This document shows positions 42,748-44,158 of a stretch of 44,158 nt of DNA, piece after piece. The stretch spans positions 1 to 44,158 of the forward strand of contig DYGR01000025.1 of assembly GCA_020724545.1 (NCBI GenBank), written 5' to 3'. The translations under genes were made by a program, and so were the position numbers. Position 1 is the first letter of the stretch, and every line of letters starts with the position of its first letter. The DNA is from Candidatus Methanoperedens nitratireducens (lineage in GTDB: Archaea > Halobacteriota > Methanosarcinia > Methanosarcinales > Methanoperedenaceae). The notes below the pieces were generated by a model. That model ran no database searches. It worked only from the letters and a program-made list of their open reading frames with translations, and had not been told where the DNA came from.

Positions 42748-43616
42748 AATCTCATCCCCTCAAACAGTGATACAAATAATCCTGCAATGATTATGTCTGC
42801 AGTTGAACCGGGGTTGATGCCTTCTTTTAATAATTCCTCATCAAAAGAATGTATCTCATCCCTTATATCATCGATATCGCCTTTTTTCAGGATATCTTTT
42901 GCCTTCATGGAGACCTCTTCTGCTTTTTTGCTATCAAACTTTGTCTGGATAAAGGTATCTTTATTGCAGGATAGAAGTTCCATGAACGTGAGCACTACAG
43001 CATCATTAATACCGTATCTTTTGATCTTATCATGGATCGATGCGGCGCACTTAAAGGTTTTCTGGAAGCCGTTTATCCACTCCTCTGCGATCATATCATA
43101 GCTGCTGGAGACCTCCATCAGATCAAAAAGGGTCAGTCCCCGCTCACGTATCTTATAAATGGATGCAGTATCACCAAGGTCAAGATCTTCCACAGGTTTA
43201 ACTTTCACCTTTGCCTCTGAGAACGCTCTATATAATTCGACAGCATCCTCAACTGTGGTCTCTCTTACAACCTTTTGAGCCTGAGCTTTTAGATCTTCTT
43301 TATTGTTACATTTTCCAGACGCCATTACAAGCGGGATGAGCAGTATGAATGCCCCGAAATGAGTATTGCCGCCGTTCTGCCAGCGGCTGCTTTCGATAAC
43401 TGCTTCACGGATGAGCAGTCCAACACCGGATTTTGAGCTTGCGGCCTTCTCGAGCACAGGATACACGCTCACTGCGCTTGCCAGGAAATGCTCAAAGCGG
43501 GTATCTGTGTAATTATGGTCTCTATCGATATTGCCTGGCTTTGGCGTTGCAGAAACCTCAAGCAACATTGCGAGCTGCGCGCACCGGGCGATGTGGGTCG
43601 GGGATATTTGATGCAT
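42744..43616 (-). CDS. CitG/MdcB-like triphosphoribosyl-dephospho-CoA synthase family protein
   Basis: 290 residues of the COG1767 family. 'ALLLEVSATPKPGNIDRDHN'-type start (here LAMLLEVSATPKPGNIDRDH), 'IESSRWQNGGNTHFGAFILL' and 'ELLKEGINPGSTADIIIAGL' are its signatures. CitG makes the prosthetic group precursor of citrate lyase, but no citrate or malonate lyase genes are present. An archaeal role in cofactor synthesis linked to methanopterin or methanofuran is more likely, as for its partner DUF447. The start at 43616 lacks a clear ribosome-binding site. Confidence 0.85.
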   Translation of the reverse strand: MHQISPTHIARCAQLAMLLEVSATPKPGNIDRDHNYTDTRFEHFLASAVSVYPVLEKAASSKSGVGLLIREAVIESSRWQNGGNTHFGAFILLIPLVMASGKCNNKEDLKAQAQKVVRETTVEDAVELYRAFSEAKVKVKPVEDLDLGDTASIYKIRERGLTLFDLMEVSSSYDMIAEEWINGFQKTFKCAASIHDKIKRYGINDAVVLTFMELLSCNKDTFIQTKFDSKKAEEVSMKAKDILKKGDIDDIRDEIHSFDEELLKEGINPGSTADIIIAGLFVSLFEGMRF

Positions 43617-43828
43617 GGCTTATATTGCGATGTACATAAGGCCTCCGAACAATATAAACTGACCGTATTTGTAAATTGGAATTGCCTTTAATCTTTCCCA
43701 CCCATACATTCTGATATCATTATTATGATTAGATACTATAAAAAAGAAATGGAGAAGGCGAAACAATTTTAAGGAGACAATTAGCATGAATAAAAAGAAA
43801 TAACTTACTAAAATGCAAAAATTCATCT
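43617..43828. other. Upstream region of the CitG-like operon
   Basis: Contains a minus-strand TATA box (TATAAAAA complement, 43737-43744), giving a leader of about 95 bases. A minus-strand frame across 43620-43847 has hydrophobic stretches but starts upstream of that TATA box, so it is probably not a gene. Confidence 0.4.
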
Positions 43829-43946
43829 TAAGATTAATAGGTCTCATTGGTATTTTAATTTTTAGTGGTCTACTTGGTATGGTTTATTTTTACTCAAAAG
43901 TTGAGACCTCTCCACGGCTCTTGCCGGGAGATTCCAGTGTTCATAT
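43814..43946 (+). pseudogene. 5' end of an exported-protein gene cut by the dispersed repeat
   Basis: A plus-strand ATG at 43814 opens 'MQKFILRLIGLIGILIFSGL' followed by 'LGMVYFYSK', a convincing signal anchor. Exactly there, at 43900, the dispersed repeat begins, and the frame stops 47 bases later. The rest of the gene, if still present, lies beyond the repeat outside the window. Confidence 0.45.
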
Positions 43947-44158
43947 AACCTCTCCATGATTCTCATCTTCACTGCTTCGGATTACATCATCCATGGCCTC
44001 AGTTACAGTCGCTACTGGTTTAACGGGCGATCCGCTCTGTCTCTGGTCGAGAGACTGCGTCTCTTCGCAACATGCGGGCGCCTTCGGCAGCCCTTTTGCT
44101 GTAAGACCAAAGCTGGAAGGAACTGTGTTCCTACCAATCGCAGATTGGTATACCCTTG
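43900..44158 (-). mobile_element. Dispersed repeat, copy 2, with open minus-strand frame
   Basis: Positions 43900-44039 match copy 1 at 11688-11832. Beyond them the element continues to the window edge. On the minus strand an open frame of 71 codons enters from the edge and ends at TGA 43941-43943: it includes 'IGRNTVPSSFGLTAKGLPKA', 'SGSPVKPVATVTEAMDDVIR' and 'SSEDENHGEV'. The shared terminus GTTGAGACCTCTCC and the insertion into a signal-peptide gene indicate a mobile element. Whether it is an insertion sequence or a group II-type intron cannot be told from this part. Confidence 0.55.

Noticed and set aside
43620-43847. 75-codon minus-strand hydrophobic frame upstream of the CitG-like gene
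   Set aside because: A TATA box for the CitG-like gene lies inside it and no ribosome-binding site precedes its starts; AT-rich sequence gives hydrophobic translations by chance.

Overview
The window is archaeal and most probably from a methane-cycling member of the Methanosarcinales. The features pointing there are an archaeal-order S10/spc ribosomal operon with S4e, L32e, L19e and RNase P Rpp29, an archaeal histone, aIF5A, archaeal TATA boxes, geranylgeranyl reductase, the methanofuran gene mfnF, a CDC48/VAT ATPase, and a cytochrome c maturation (CcmF) cluster. An ANME-2d ('Ca. Methanoperedens')-like cytochrome-rich archaeon fits best, but this is inference from gene content. TAG is an ordinary stop here (S4e, S14, S5, SecY, the DUF92 gene), so there is no sign of pyrrolysine recoding.

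Layout. Positions 1-2870 form a decaying accessory patch: a transposase fossil, a DUF433/DUF5615 toxin-antitoxin pair, two VapBC-like pairs (the second with a truncated toxin) and unexplained coding debris. Positions 2840-6281 hold a compact heat-shock locus: an ArsR/Phr-like regulator with a striking operator array, then Hsp20 and CDC48. Positions 6371-14896 hold a HEPN-MNT pair, RtcB, MfnF, PheT, a copy of a dispersed repeat joined to a truncated DUF1016 nuclease, a divergent cis-prenyltransferase subunit, a DUF92 membrane protein and a tRNA-Arg(CCG) that overlaps the DUF92 stop codon. Positions 14897-15905 are gene-poor, with a 36-residue membrane microprotein, repeats and gene fragments.

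Positions 15906-24029 (minus strand) carry an HTH regulator coupled to a membrane protein with an STT3-like C-terminal domain. Beside them is a five-gene redox/heme-handling cluster: thioredoxin-like lipoprotein, PCYCGC protein, NapH-like Fe-S membrane protein, thioredoxin-like protein and CcmF. Positions 24104-28185 hold histone, agmatinase and aIF5A, a divergent ferredoxin-geranylgeranyl reductase operon and a PHP protein.

Positions 28494-41497 are a continuous ribosomal protein operon (L3 to SecY). Its genes overlap or nearly touch, except between rps17 and rpl14. There a 153-base gap holds a tandemly duplicated three-hairpin RNA module. The duplicated hairpin contains the Shine-Dalgarno sequence and start codon of rpl14 in one copy and of a 27-codon upstream ORF in the other. 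This is the most unusual structure in the window. Positions 41498-44158 hold an interspersed inverted repeat, an unknown gene, DUF447 and CitG-like genes, and at the edge a second copy of the dispersed repeat that interrupts a gene start.
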